Shown: positions 10,909 through 19,585 of the stretch, piece after piece
Layout of the letters: each line of letters begins with the position of its first letter
Numbering within the stretch: the stretch's first letter is position 1
NCBI GenBank assembly: GCA_035566015.1
Contig: DATMRS010000022.1
Coordinates: 1-64,000, forward strand
Length of the DNA: 64,000 bases
Direction of reading: 5' to 3'
DNA from: DATMRS01 sp035566015
GTDB lineage: Bacteria; Pseudomonadota; Alphaproteobacteria; Sphingomonadales; Sphingomonadaceae
Notes under the pieces: model-generated
Seen by the model: the letters and a program-made list of their open reading frames with translations, nothing else
What the model was told of the DNA's origin: nothing
Database searches by the model: none
Translations under genes and position numbers: made by a program

Positions 10909-11019
10909 GAGGCATCTCCTCTCTCAGGATGGCGGCGCCGCGACGACTATATCATTCGTTATCAAATGACGAGGGCCATCATGCCGCCGGAGCGATGACG
11001 CCCCGGCGACCGATCGAAG

Positions 11020-13404
11020 TCAGAAATGCTTGGTGACGGTCAACGCCCACTCGCGCGGCCGGCCCGGCTGTGACGTGACATAGCCAGCCGAGGCAGCCAG
11101 ATCGAAATTGTTCAGATAATAATATTTGTCGAACAGGTTCGTGACCTCGGCGGCGATGGCGAGGTCCTTGCCGGCATTCTGCCACGTCAGCCGCGCATTA
11201 GCGAGCGTATAGGCCGGAACGCGGTTGGACTCCGCATTGGCGGCATTGGTGTAGACCGAAGAGGTATAGGCAGCATCGAAGCGGGGCGTCAGCGATCCCG
11301 AGCCGCCGAGATCGATGACGTATTGGATGCCCGCGCTCCACTTCCACTTGGCCGAGTAGGGTGTGACATAATCGAGTTGGACGCCGCCGGGGCCGCTCGC
11401 CGCCGGATCGATTCGCTGATATTCGAAATCGAGGTAGCTCAGCGATCCGTCGATCAGCAGCCCGTCGGTCGGGCGCAGCGAGGTTTCCACCTCGAAGCCC
11501 TTCACATGCGCGTCACCCGCATTGGCAGGCAGCGCGCAGGGCAGGCCCGGCACGCCCGGCCCCGGTGGAGTGGGATTATATTGCGGGCAGGACAGCAGAC
11601 CGAGCTGAATATCCTTGTAGTCGTTGAAGAAGGCGGAAATGTTAACGCGCGCCCGCCGATCGAAAAGCTCGGTCTTCAGGCCGACTTCATATGCGTTGAC
11701 CGTTTCGGGGCCGAAGGACTGGACCTGCGAGGGGAAATAGGGGCGGGGATTGATGCCGCCGCCTTTGAACCCGGTCGCGAACTGGGCATAGGCCATCACT
11801 GTCTCGGTAAACTGATATTGGGCGTTGGCGCGATAATCGACGCGCTTCTTGGCATAGCTGCCGCTCTGCCCTTCAAGCCCGCCCACCAGCGCGGCCGGGC
11901 CGCTGCCGTCGACCGTCAGGCGTGAATAGGTATAGTCTTTGTCCTCGTCGGTGTAGCGCAGGCCGCCGATCAGCGTCAGCTTGTCGGTGGCGTGCCAGGC
12001 GACGTGCGCGAACAGCGCCTTGGAATGCGCCGGGACGGGATCGTTCCCCCGGAACTGGAAGCCCGCCCAGCGCAAATCCTGCACGGTGCGGTAGAGCGAC
12101 TTCTGCGAGCTATAATAACCGCCGACGGTATAATCGATCGCATCGGCGATATTGCCCGTCAGCCGCAATTCCTGACTGAAGAAATGGAAGAGCAGCCTTG
12201 ATCGCGAGCTGGACAGCGGCAGCGGCGTCAGGTCGTCATCATTCTGGAAGAGCGCCTTATATTTCCGGTAGGCGGTAATGGACGTCAGCTTGAGCGTGTC
12301 GGTGAGCGCGATGTCGGCCTGGCCCGAGATGCCCCAGCCGTTGAAGCTGTTGCTCGGCCGGCGCGTGGTGCTGCTCGGGAACCCGTTCGCGGGATCTGCG
12401 GGGTAGATATAGTTCGCATAGTTGCAATAGCGGCCGCACAGGAAGCGCGAGTCGAACGGGATGGTGGGATATTCGCCACGGATCGCGCCCGTCGCCGGAT
12501 TGTTGGCATAGGTGAGGACCGATGCCGGCGGGCTGCTGTCATCGCCCGTATAATCGCCGATGATGTTGATATCGACCGCGTCGCTGGGATGATAGCGCAG
12601 TTGCGCGCGCACAGCCTGATAGTCGATCTCGCCATAATGGCCGCGAACGCAGGAGCCGCCGCTGGAGAAGGAGGGGATACCGCCCACTGCCGGGTTGACA
12701 GCCGATCCGGGCGGGTTGGCGCAGCCGAAGTCGATATCCTTGACGTAACCGTCCTGCTTCTTGACGACGCCGGCGATGCGCGCATCGAGATCCTGGGCGA
12801 TGTTGAAATCGACGCTGGCGCGCAGCGACATGCGATCGCGGCTGCCGTAAGTCGCTTCGAGCATGCCGGTATTGCTGCCCTCGGGGCGCTTCGAATAGAG
12901 CTTGATCGCGCCGCCGATCGAGTTGCGGCCCGAGAGCGTGCCCTGCGGCCCGCGCAGCACCTCGACACGATCGAGATCGAGCAGGTCGAAGATCGAACCG
13001 GTCAGCGTCGGATAATAGACGTCATCCACATACATGCCGACGCCCGGCTCGAGCGCGGGATTGAAGTCCTGCTGGCCGATACCCCGGATCGAGGCGACGA
13101 GCGACGGCCCGAAATTGGCGTTGCCCGGCCGCAGCGTGACGTTCGGCGCTTCATTGGCGATCTGCGCGACGTTCGTCTGGCTGCGCGCCTGCATCATAGC
13201 GCCCGACACGGCGGTGATCGCCAGCGGGGTGCTTTGCAGGTTCTGCTCGCGGAACTGCGCGGTGACGACGATTTCCTCGACTTGCGAGCTCCGGTCGCTG
13301 CTTGTCGGCGCGCCGTCCTGCGCCAGTGCCGGCCCCCCGGCGGTGGCCAGCATCAATGCCAGGACATAGCGGCTGGAAATGATGGGATTGCATCTTGCGA
13401 TCAT
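11020..13404 (-). CDS. TonB-dependent outer-membrane receptor
   Basis: A 794-residue receptor: signal peptide ending in ALAQ, then the plug domain (VEEIVVTAQ, SIRGIGQQDFNP, DLDRVEVLRGPQGTLSGRNSIGGAI) and a long beta-barrel ending in aromatic Phe (VTKHF), as required for BAM insertion. It imports large or scarce substrates across the outer membrane using TonB energy. The ATG at 13404 has GGGGAGGA upstream and starts the signal peptide; a longer frame upstream is spurious. Extracellular loops contain Cys pairs, CGRYC and SCPQY/PCALP, also present in the broken paralogue at 46921-49496. Its neighbours suggest an organic-acid or aromatic substrate, not iron, but this is inference. Confidence 0.93.
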   Translation of the reverse strand: MIARCNPIISSRYVLALMLATAGGPALAQDGAPTSSDRSSQVEEIVVTAQFREQNLQSTPLAITAVSGAMMQARSQTNVAQIANEAPNVTLRPGNANFGPSLVASIRGIGQQDFNPALEPGVGMYVDDVYYPTLTGSIFDLLDLDRVEVLRGPQGTLSGRNSIGGAIKLYSKRPEGSNTGMLEATYGSRDRMSLRASVDFNIAQDLDARIAGVVKKQDGYVKDIDFGCANPPGSAVNPAVGGIPSFSSGGSCVRGHYGEIDYQAVRAQLRYHPSDAVDINIIGDYTGDDSSPPASVLTYANNPATGAIRGEYPTIPFDSRFLCGRYCNYANYIYPADPANGFPSSTTRRPSNSFNGWGISGQADIALTDTLKLTSITAYRKYKALFQNDDDLTPLPLSSSRSRLLFHFFSQELRLTGNIADAIDYTVGGYYSSQKSLYRTVQDLRWAGFQFRGNDPVPAHSKALFAHVAWHATDKLTLIGGLRYTDEDKDYTYSRLTVDGSGPAALVGGLEGQSGSYAKKRVDYRANAQYQFTETVMAYAQFATGFKGGGINPRPYFPSQVQSFGPETVNAYEVGLKTELFDRRARVNISAFFNDYKDIQLGLLSCPQYNPTPPGPGVPGLPCALPANAGDAHVKGFEVETSLRPTDGLLIDGSLSYLDFEYQRIDPAASGPGGVQLDYVTPYSAKWKWSAGIQYVIDLGGSGSLTPRFDAAYTSSVYTNAANAESNRVPAYTLANARLTWQNAGKDLAIAAEVTNLFDKYYYLNNFDLAASAGYVTSQPGRPREWALTVTKHF

Positions 13405-13470
13405 CGGCTTCCTCCCCTTGACGCGCCGTTTTCCGCCGGCGCCGAGCCTCAATCTCGGTTGATTGCGCGA

Positions 13471-13499
13471 TCTATACGATCGTATTATTCCAACGGCAA
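13471..13499 (-). promoter_or_regulatory. TonB receptor promoter with ATACGATCGTAT operator
   Basis: On the minus strand TTGCCG (13494-13499) and TATAGA (13471-13476) are separated by exactly 17 bp. The perfect 12-bp palindrome ATACGATCGTAT (13474-13485) covers the end of the spacer and the first three bases of the -10 box. The same palindrome occurs in the same register before the MFS gene at 13556-14914. Confidence 0.65.
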
Positions 13500-13555
13500 G
13501 CCGCAGACGTGGGCGTCGGCATGCGCGCGAAGGATAGTGGCCTTCATGCCACAAT

Positions 13556-14914
13556 TCAGGTGGAGGCGGGGCGTGGTGGCAGCTGCGACCTGCGTTGCGC
13601 GGCGATCGTCGCGGGCACCAACAGGACGATACAGAGGAGCGGGGCCGCCGTCGCCAGGAAGAAGATGCGCGGCCCCTGGCCGGCGGCGAGCAACTGGCCG
13701 CCAATAATCGGCCCGATGATCGCGCCCAGCCGGCCACTGCCGAACGCCCAGCCCACGCCGGTGGCGCGAATGAATGTCTCATAGGCTTCGGACGAATAGG
13801 CGTTGAGTGCGCCCTGTGCGCCCGAAAAGGCATAGCCGGCGACGGCCATCAGGAAGAAGACCGAAAGCCCGTCATAGGAAATGAAGGCGAGGGCTGCGAT
13901 CGCGGCGGCAGCGAGCAGATAGAAGCCGGCGAGCGTCCGCATAGGCCCGAACCGGCCCATGATGAAGCCGCTCGTTCCCGTCCCTAATATGCCGGCAAAG
14001 GCGAACAGGCCGATCAGCGCGCCGACGGTGGCGATCGACAGGCCAGCGCCCGCGCTCAGGATAGTGCCACTCCACGCCGCGAGCGTGGTGTTGCACAGGA
14101 AGCTCAGGCAGAAGAGCAGCCAGAGCAGCAATGTCAGCCGCCGCCGCCTCGTGGCGAAGAGCGCCAGGACGAGCGACCGGTCTGCCCGCATGGGCCGTTC
14201 GCCACCGATGGTCAGTGGCGTGCCGGCCTCCGGGCGCAGTTCAGGCAGCATGCGCCGGACGAGGTCCGCCGCGCGCGGGTCACAGGGATTGCGGCGCAGA
14301 CGGAAGGGCAGCGATTCGGGGAGGAACAGCAGCAGCGGCACGATCAGCAACATTGCGATCGCGCCGCCGATCCAGAAAGCTGCCTGCCAGCCATGGATTT
14401 CGAGCACATAGCCGTTGACGAGGCTGCCGATGCTCGCGCCCCCGCTATAGCCGCAGAAGATCAGCGCAACGAAGCCGCTACGATAGCGCGCGGGCGTCAT
14501 CTCGTTGGTGAGCGCTACGGCATTGGGGATCACGCCCGCGAAGAAGACGCCGCTCATGAAACGAACGACAGTGAAGGTCGCCACGTCGTGCACTTGCGTC
14601 GTCAGCGCGGTGAGTAATGCGAAGGCGACGATGCTACCGATCAACGGCATCTTGCGCCCGATCCTGTCCGAAATCGGCCCAGCGATGCAGGTGCCCAGCG
14701 CCATGCCGACGCTCTGCGCGACCACCACCGCCGTCAGGTCGGCAGGAGGCACGCCGAAGTCCCCGGCGATCATCGGCAGCGCCAATCCGATCATGAACAG
14801 GTCGTAGCCGTCGATCAGCATCGCGGCGAGGCAGAGGCCCACCACCGTCCACTGTACGCGCCCAAGCCGTTGGTCGCGCAGCAGCGGGGCGAGATCGATT
14901 GCACTCTTGTTCAT
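13556..14914 (-). CDS. MFS transporter, aromatic acid:H+ symporter (AAHS) type
   Basis: A 452-residue, 12-helix inner-membrane carrier. Two hallmarks of the AAHS branch (PcaK, BenK, VanK) are present: DGYD in the first helix (IDGYDLFMIG) and motif A in the 2-3 loop (GPISDRIGRK). Such carriers take up benzoates and related acids with protons. It lies upstream of the TonB receptor on the same strand with its own promoter and the same 12-bp palindrome, suggesting that outer- and inner-membrane uptake are controlled together. No ribosome site directly precedes the ATG; instead a six-codon reading frame ends on it. Confidence 0.9.
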   Translation of the reverse strand: MNKSAIDLAPLLRDQRLGRVQWTVVGLCLAAMLIDGYDLFMIGLALPMIAGDFGVPPADLTAVVVAQSVGMALGTCIAGPISDRIGRKMPLIGSIVAFALLTALTTQVHDVATFTVVRFMSGVFFAGVIPNAVALTNEMTPARYRSGFVALIFCGYSGGASIGSLVNGYVLEIHGWQAAFWIGGAIAMLLIVPLLLFLPESLPFRLRRNPCDPRAADLVRRMLPELRPEAGTPLTIGGERPMRADRSLVLALFATRRRRLTLLLWLLFCLSFLCNTTLAAWSGTILSAGAGLSIATVGALIGLFAFAGILGTGTSGFIMGRFGPMRTLAGFYLLAAAAIAALAFISYDGLSVFFLMAVAGYAFSGAQGALNAYSSEAYETFIRATGVGWAFGSGRLGAIIGPIIGGQLLAAGQGPRIFFLATAAPLLCIVLLVPATIAAQRRSQLPPRPAST

Positions 14915-14931
14915 AGCCGCCGCTTCGCCAT
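14911..14931 (-). other. Possible six-codon leader frame coupled to the MFS gene
   Basis: An ATG at 14931, preceded by GGGGGAGAGG, opens a frame encoding MAKRRL whose TGA overlaps the ATG of the MFS gene (ATGA). The only good ribosome site in the region serves this mini-frame, so translation of the carrier may depend on reinitiation. Confidence 0.3.
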
Positions 14932-14964
14932 TGCCTCTCCCCCGATGGCTGCTGCTTCCGGCAG

Positions 14965-14979
14965 GTTATACGATCGTAT
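14965..14979 (-). promoter_or_regulatory. ATACGATCGTAT operator at the MFS promoter
   Basis: The palindrome (14968-14979) overlaps a minus-strand -10 candidate TATAAC (14965-14970) by three bases, exactly as at the TonB receptor promoter. The -35 region is weak, suggesting activation or simply a weaker promoter. Confidence 0.55.
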
Positions 14980-15100
14980 GCAAAGCGCAACGACACTGAT
15001 CGGCCGTGGCAAAAGGTCACAAAAAATCTGGTGAAGCGCATCCCCATTGTCCCGCAAACGGTTTACGCGGGCTATGAGGAGCGTCGGAGAGGAGAGGGGA

Positions 15101-15391
15101 ATGAAGGGCCTTCTGGTCTATTTCGACGTCCTGGCCGGCAAGCAGGCCGAGTTCGAGCGCGCGATGGCGGTGCACACCGGCAATGTGCGCACGCGCGATC
15201 CGACCTATTATCTCTACAGCCTCGCTCGACTGCGCGACAGCCAGACGCGCTATGTGCTCGTCCAGCGTTTCGAAAGCTACGAAACGCAGAAACGGCACCA
15301 GAGCTATGATTATGTGCTGGAGGCGATGCCGATCGTCGATGCCTGCCTCGCCGGCCCGCCGACCATCGAATGGCTCGACATCGTCGATTGA
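15101..15391 (+). CDS. Antibiotic biosynthesis monooxygenase (ABM)-like small protein
   Basis: A 96-residue ferredoxin-like alpha+beta protein (MKGLLVYFDVLAGKQAEFE start, YVLVQRFESYE strand in the middle) typical of the ABM/dimeric alpha-beta barrel group. Members include quinol monooxygenases and small isomerases acting on aromatic intermediates without cofactors. The ATG at 15101 has GGAGAGGGGA just before it; an upstream ATG at 15047 lacks a site. It is transcribed away from the MFS gene and towards the MaoC gene. The reaction is unknown. Confidence 0.8.
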   Translation: MKGLLVYFDVLAGKQAEFERAMAVHTGNVRTRDPTYYLYSLARLRDSQTRYVLVQRFESYETQKRHQSYDYVLEAMPIVDACLAGPPTIEWLDIVD

Positions 15392-15413
15392 TCGGACCAG
15401 GGAGAGCCGCAAC

Positions 15414-15878
15414 TCAGGCGGGCGCGCCCGGCGTCCGGCGCGGCTGGATGTTGCTCGCGACCTGCCGCATCACCGCTTCGCCGCGCTGATTGTAGACGAT
15501 CGTGCGGAACTTGACGAAGCCGATCGCGGGGCGCGTGCGCGGCGCGCTCTTGTCGATCACTTCCACTTCCATGCTCAGCGTGTCGCCGGGATAAACCGGC
15601 TTCAGCCAACGCATCTCGTCCAGTCCCGGCGATCCCATCGAAAGATGGCCTTGTTCCTTCGCGTGATCCACCAGCATTCGCATCGCCATCGCGGCGGTGT
15701 GCCAGCCGCTCGCCGCGATCCGCCCAAAGACCGGGTTCTGCGCCGCCGCCTCGTCGTCGAGGTGGAAGGGCTGGGGATCATATTTGCTGGCGAACTCGAT
15801 CACTTCCTCGCGCGTGACGGGATAATGGCCGAACCGCTCGATAGAACCGATCTCATAGTCCTCGAAATAAACGGGCAT
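15414..15878 (-). CDS. MaoC-family (R)-hydratase/dehydratase
   Basis: A 154-residue hot-dog protein with the hydratase-2 catalytic pair, D34 and H39 in YDPQPFH, and the following FGRIAASGWHT. These enzymes add or remove water on enoyl-CoA thioesters. It fits a beta-oxidation-like step for the catabolic block on its left. It lies 17 bp downstream of the unrelated gene ychF on the same strand, so it may be read from the ychF message. GGTGGAG precedes the ATG. Confidence 0.88.
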   Translation of the reverse strand: MPVYFEDYEIGSIERFGHYPVTREEVIEFASKYDPQPFHLDDEAAAQNPVFGRIAASGWHTAAMAMRMLVDHAKEQGHLSMGSPGLDEMRWLKPVYPGDTLSMEVEVIDKSAPRTRPAIGFVKFRTIVYNQRGEAVMRQVASNIQPRRTPGAPA

Positions 15879-15895
15879 AGACGCTTACTCCACCA

Positions 15896-16996
15896 TCAGA
15901 CATTGAAGCGGAACAACAATATATCGCCGTCCTGGACGACATAGTCCTTACCTTCGGAACGCAGCCGGCCGGCGTCGCGTGCGCCGGCCTCTCCCTTGTG
16001 CTCGATATAATCGTCGTAGCCGATCGTCTCGGCGCGGATGAAGCCGCGCTCGAAATCGCTGTGGATCGCGCCCGCCGCCTGCGGGGCCCTCGCGCCGCGC
16101 TCGACCGTCCAGGCGCGCGTTTCCTTCGGCCCGGCGGTGAAGAAGGTGATGAGGTTCAGCAGGTCGTAGCCTGCACGGATCACGCGGGCGAGGCCCGTTT
16201 CGGCAAGGCCGAGATCGCTCAGGAATTCGGCGCGATCGGCCGGGTCCATCGTTGCGATCTCCGCTTCGATCGCGGCGGAGACGACTACCGCCTTCGCGCC
16301 CTCGGCCGCGGCCTTGGCGAACACTTTTTCGGAAAGTGCGTTGCCCGTTGCCGCGGCTTCCTCATCGACATTGCAGACGTAGAGCACCGGCTTCGAGGTG
16401 AGGAGCTGCGCCTGCGCAAAGATGCGCACCTCATCCTCGTCATTGGCCTGGGTGAGGCGCGCGGGCTTGCCGTCGCGCAAGAGATCGAGCGCACGGCCGA
16501 GGACGGCGGCGGCGGCCTTCGATTCCTTGTCACCCTGCTGCGCCTTCTTCACGAAGGCGGGCACGCGCTTTTCGAGACTCTCGAGATCGGCGAGCATCAG
16601 CTCGGTCTCCACCGTCTCGGCATCGGCGAGCGGATCGATCTTACCCTCGACATGCGTCACGTCGCCATTTTCGAAACAGCGCAGGACGTGGACGATCGCG
16701 TCCACTTCGCGGATGTTGGCGAGAAACTGGTTGCCCAGCCCTTCGCCCTTCGATGCGCCGCGCACCAGCCCGGCAATGTCGACGAAGGCGAGCTGTGTTT
16801 CGATGATCTTCGCCGATCCCGCTATCGCCGCGATCGCGGTCAGGCGCGGGTCCGGTACTGCCACCTGCCCGATATTAGGCTCGATCGTGCAGAAGGGATA
16901 GTTGGCCGCCTGCGCCGCCGCCGTTTCGGTGAGTGCATTGAAGAGCGTCGATTTGCCGACGTTCGGCAGGCCGACGATGCCGCAGCGAAAACCCAT
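15896..16996 (-). CDS. ychF: Ribosome-binding ATPase YchF (OBG-like)
   Basis: A 366-residue P-loop protein of standard length. G1 is GLPNVGKST at residues 9-17, and the usual NKxD specificity motif is replaced by CNVDE, the change that makes this family prefer ATP. A coiled-coil insertion and a C-terminal TGS domain follow, ending with QDGDILLFRFNV. YchF/OLA1 associates with ribosomes and modulates translation under stress. It forms a minus-strand housekeeping run with pth and rplY further right. Confidence 0.97.
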   Translation of the reverse strand: MGFRCGIVGLPNVGKSTLFNALTETAAAQAANYPFCTIEPNIGQVAVPDPRLTAIAAIAGSAKIIETQLAFVDIAGLVRGASKGEGLGNQFLANIREVDAIVHVLRCFENGDVTHVEGKIDPLADAETVETELMLADLESLEKRVPAFVKKAQQGDKESKAAAAVLGRALDLLRDGKPARLTQANDEDEVRIFAQAQLLTSKPVLYVCNVDEEAAATGNALSEKVFAKAAAEGAKAVVVSAAIEAEIATMDPADRAEFLSDLGLAETGLARVIRAGYDLLNLITFFTAGPKETRAWTVERGARAPQAAGAIHSDFERGFIRAETIGYDDYIEHKGEAGARDAGRLRSEGKDYVVQDGDILLFRFNV

Positions 16997-17166
16997 TGAA
17001 ATACCTTGCTGTCTGAAGGGCGCGACCGGCCCGAGGGATCATGGCGCGTCGATAGGCCGTTCGCCCCACGAAATCCAGCGCCGGCAGGCGACGCCGCGGC
17101 GCGGGAAGGGAACGGGCCTCAGGCTGTTTCGTTGATCGGGAAATGCCGCAATATGGGAGTAGGGAT

Positions 17167-17361
17167 ATGGCCGAAAACAGGAAGCCCACCGATGCGGAAG
17201 AGGAAGAGGTAATCGAAGAGCGGCTGAAGGAAGAGCGCGCCGCACGCCGCCGCAAGAACGCCTCGACCGCCGTCGACGACGCCGACGCCAGCCACGAAGG
17301 CGGTGCGGGCGCACAGGGCGGCGCGACCGATTTCGGCAATCCGGAGAATTTCGCACGCTGA
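17167..17361 (+). CDS. Small highly charged hypothetical protein
   Basis: A 64-residue, very hydrophilic protein: an acidic and basic helix (about residues 8-32, many Glu, Lys and Arg) followed by a flexible Gly/Ala/Asp tail ending NPENFAR. It starts at the ATG at 17167 with GGGAGTAGGG before it. No membrane segment or known domain. It is embedded between ychF and pth but on the opposite strand, with its own promoter region. It looks like one of the small disordered proteins common in sphingomonads; function unknown. Confidence 0.6.
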   Translation: MAENRKPTDAEEEEVIEERLKEERAARRRKNASTAVDDADASHEGGAGAQGGATDFGNPENFAR

Positions 17362-17376
17362 CGGGCCGCGTGGCAC

Positions 17377-17946
17377 TCAGCCCTGTTGGCGTAGCGCCAC
17401 CTCGTTCATGAATCGGGCGTCGTCGCCGCCTGCGAGCCAATCGGCCTCGGCGGCGATGGCGCCCAACATGTCCGACAGGGGATCGATTTCCGCCTTGGCG
17501 AAGTTGCTGAGGACGTGGCCGGTGACGCGATCCCTATGTCCCGGATGGCCGATGCCGAGGCGAACACGGCGGAAGGCGTTGCCGCTATGTGCCTCGATCG
17601 AGCGCAGGCCATTATGACCCGCCGTGCCGCCACCCACCTTCACCTTCACCTTGAACGGGGCCAGGTCGAGTTCGTCGTGAAAGACGACGACGTCGGCAAG
17701 ATCGAGCTTGTAGAAGCGCATCGCCTCGCCGACGCTGCGCCCGCTTTCGTTCATATAGGTCGCGGGTTTCAGGAGCAGGATTTTGTGGACGCCGAGCCGG
17801 CCTTCCTGTGTCCAGCCCTGGAAATTCTTCTTCACCGAGCCGAAGCCGTGGACCTCGGCGACGGCGTCCACCGCCATGAAGCCGACATTGTGCCGTTGCA
17901 TCGCATAAAGCGGGCCCGGATTGCCAAGGCCGACCCAGAGCTGCAT
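17377..17946 (-). CDS. pth: Peptidyl-tRNA hydrolase
   Basis: A 189-residue enzyme that releases peptides from drop-off peptidyl-tRNA. Key features are GLGNPG at residues 6-11, the catalytic His in MQRHNVGF (H19), the conserved KPATYMNESG segment, FHDELDL and GGGTAGHNGLRSI. GGAGG precedes the ATG. Downstream of rplY on the same strand, the usual alphaproteobacterial order rplY-pth-ychF; here the rplY-pth spacer has been enlarged by a palindromic repeat. Confidence 0.97.
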   Translation of the reverse strand: MQLWVGLGNPGPLYAMQRHNVGFMAVDAVAEVHGFGSVKKNFQGWTQEGRLGVHKILLLKPATYMNESGRSVGEAMRFYKLDLADVVVFHDELDLAPFKVKVKVGGGTAGHNGLRSIEAHSGNAFRRVRLGIGHPGHRDRVTGHVLSNFAKAEIDPLSDMLGAIAAEADWLAGGDDARFMNEVALRQQG

Positions 17947-18007
17947 GGCTTAAGCCTCCTTCGCATACCGGCAGGCGGCGGTGCGGATGTCGCCTTTCCA
18001 CTCCTGT

Positions 18008-18088
18008 CGCCATCCCGGCGAAGCGGGAATCTCCCTTCTTCTTTCCCCCAAAGGGAAGAAGCGAGACCCCCGCTTCCCGGCATGACGG
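18008..18088. repeat. Intergenic imperfect palindrome between pth and rplY
   Basis: An approximately 81-bp element with outer arms built on CCCGGCGAAGCGGGAATCTC and its diverged complement, around an inner CTTCTTC/GAAGAAG hairpin. The CGGGAAT and ATGACGG ends resemble the other intergenic repeats in the window, but the core differs. It would form a long hairpin in the rplY-pth transcript. Confidence 0.55.
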
Positions 18089-18136
18089 TGGTGAGTGAAA
18101 TGCTGTAGCAGGAGCGTGACAGGCCCCCACACCCGC

Positions 18137-18769
18137 TTATTCTTCGGACGCGGCTTCCTCTTCCGTCGCGGCCGTCTCGTTGTCGCCTTCGCTGCTCTTC
18201 AGCGCTGAGGGGGCGACGATCGTGGCGATCGTGAAGTCGCGATCGTCGATCGCGGTGGTCGCGCCTTCGGGCAATGCGATCGCCGAGGCATGGACCGTCG
18301 AGCCGACATCGAGGCCGGCGAGCGACACGGTGAGGTTCGCCGGGATATTGGCGGCGTCAACGATCAGTTCGACCTCATGGCGCACGACGTTGAGCACGCC
18401 GCCGCGCTTGATGCCGGGCGAGGCTTCTTCGTCGGTGAAGAGGACAGGCACCGACACATGCAGCCGCTCATGCTCCGAGATGCGCAGGAAATCGACGTGC
18501 AGCGGGCGATCGGTGACGGGGTGGAACTGAACGTCCTTCGGCAGGGTGCGGATCGTCTGCCCCGCGGCATCGACCATCACGACCGAGTTCATGAACTGAC
18601 CGCTCGACAGCGCCTTGACGAGCGCCTTCTCCTCGATGTGGATCGAGAGGGGGGCCTGCTTGTTGCCGTAGATCACGGCGGGGACGCGGCCTTCGCGACG
18701 GTGGGCACGGGAGGCTCCCTTGCCAGCCCGTTCACGCGTCTCGGCCGACAGAGTGAGCGTGTCGCTCAT
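18137..18769 (-). CDS. rplY: 50S ribosomal protein L25/Ctc family
   Basis: A 210-residue long-form L25: the N-terminal 5S-rRNA-binding domain (about 1-95, with GASRAHRREGRVPAVIYG) and the C-terminal Ctc beta domain (about 96-185), then an acidic tail rich in Glu, Ala and Thr. The Ctc form is larger than E. coli L25 (94 residues) and normal for alphaproteobacteria. GGAG lies upstream of the ATG. It sits upstream of pth and is divergent from the DsbA-like gene. Confidence 0.96.
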   Translation of the reverse strand: MSDTLTLSAETRERAGKGASRAHRREGRVPAVIYGNKQAPLSIHIEEKALVKALSSGQFMNSVVMVDAAGQTIRTLPKDVQFHPVTDRPLHVDFLRISEHERLHVSVPVLFTDEEASPGIKRGGVLNVVRHEVELIVDAANIPANLTVSLAGLDVGSTVHASAIALPEGATTAIDDRDFTIATIVAPSALKSSEGDNETAATEEEAASEE

Positions 18770-18915
18770 AACAATGTCTCCAGTTCGCTTGGGTTTCGAC
18801 AGACCCGCATGCCTCCAGGGATGACCATACGGGAAGCGCGGGCCTTAGGCGCTCGGCCGCCCAAAGGCAAGCTTTGCGCGTGACGCCGGCGATCGCCGGG
18901 GCTAAGCGGCCGGGC

Positions 18916-19551
18916 ATGAGGAAGATGCAGCGATGGGCCGGCCCGCTTGCCGCGGTGGCACTGGGCGCGCTGGCGTCGTTGGCGCTCGGCTGGTTCCGGC
19001 CGCTGCCAGTGCGCGCGGTTTCGCCTGGCCTGGTGGCCCAAGTGGTGCGGGACGGCACCGCGACCGCGATCGGACCCACGGACGCCGACGTGACCCTGAT
19101 CGTCTTTTCCGACTATCAATGCGGCCCCTGCCGCCGATCGCACCCTGCGATGATGCGCGCCGTTGATAAGGACAAGCGGGTGCGGGTCGTCACGCGGGAG
19201 CTGCCGATCTTCGGCCCGCGCTCGATCGCCGCCGCGCGCGTGGCGCTCGCGGCGGGCGAGCAGGGCCTCTATGGGCCGGTACATGATGCCCTGATGCGCG
19301 AGCCGCGCCCGTTGAGCGAAGCGGTGCTGCGCGATGTCGTGACAGGGCAGGGCGGTGACTGGGATCGGCTCCAGCGCGATCTCGTCCGGCTGGGTCCTGC
19401 GCTCGACGCGAAGCTGGCGACCAATGCCGCGCGGGCGCATGCGCTGGCGATCCCGGGAACGCCGGCTTATGTCGCCGGCCGCTGGCTCAGCGTCGGCATG
19501 CTCGACGAACGGGGTTTTCGCCGCCTCATCGCCAAGGCCCGCGCGGGCTGA
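18916..19551 (+). CDS. Membrane-anchored DsbA-family thioredoxin-fold protein
   Basis: A 211-residue protein with an N-terminal hydrophobic anchor or signal (about residues 7-27), then a thioredoxin fold with active site C69-G-P-C72 (SDYQCGPCRRSH) and cis-Pro loop IPGTPAYV. It probably acts in the periplasm as a thiol oxidase or isomerase of the DsbA/Com1 type. The ATG at 18916 gives the best charged signal start (MRKMQRW), but another ATG three codons later has a better ribosome site (GAGGA). It stands alone between rplY and an intergenic repeat. Confidence 0.85.
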   Translation: MRKMQRWAGPLAAVALGALASLALGWFRPLPVRAVSPGLVAQVVRDGTATAIGPTDADVTLIVFSDYQCGPCRRSHPAMMRAVDKDKRVRVVTRELPIFGPRSIAAARVALAAGEQGLYGPVHDALMREPRPLSEAVLRDVVTGQGGDWDRLQRDLVRLGPALDAKLATNAARAHALAIPGTPAYVAGRWLSVGMLDERGFRRLIAKARAG

Positions 19552-19585
19552 TTTTTACGAACCGCCTCAACAATAATGTCGCCGC

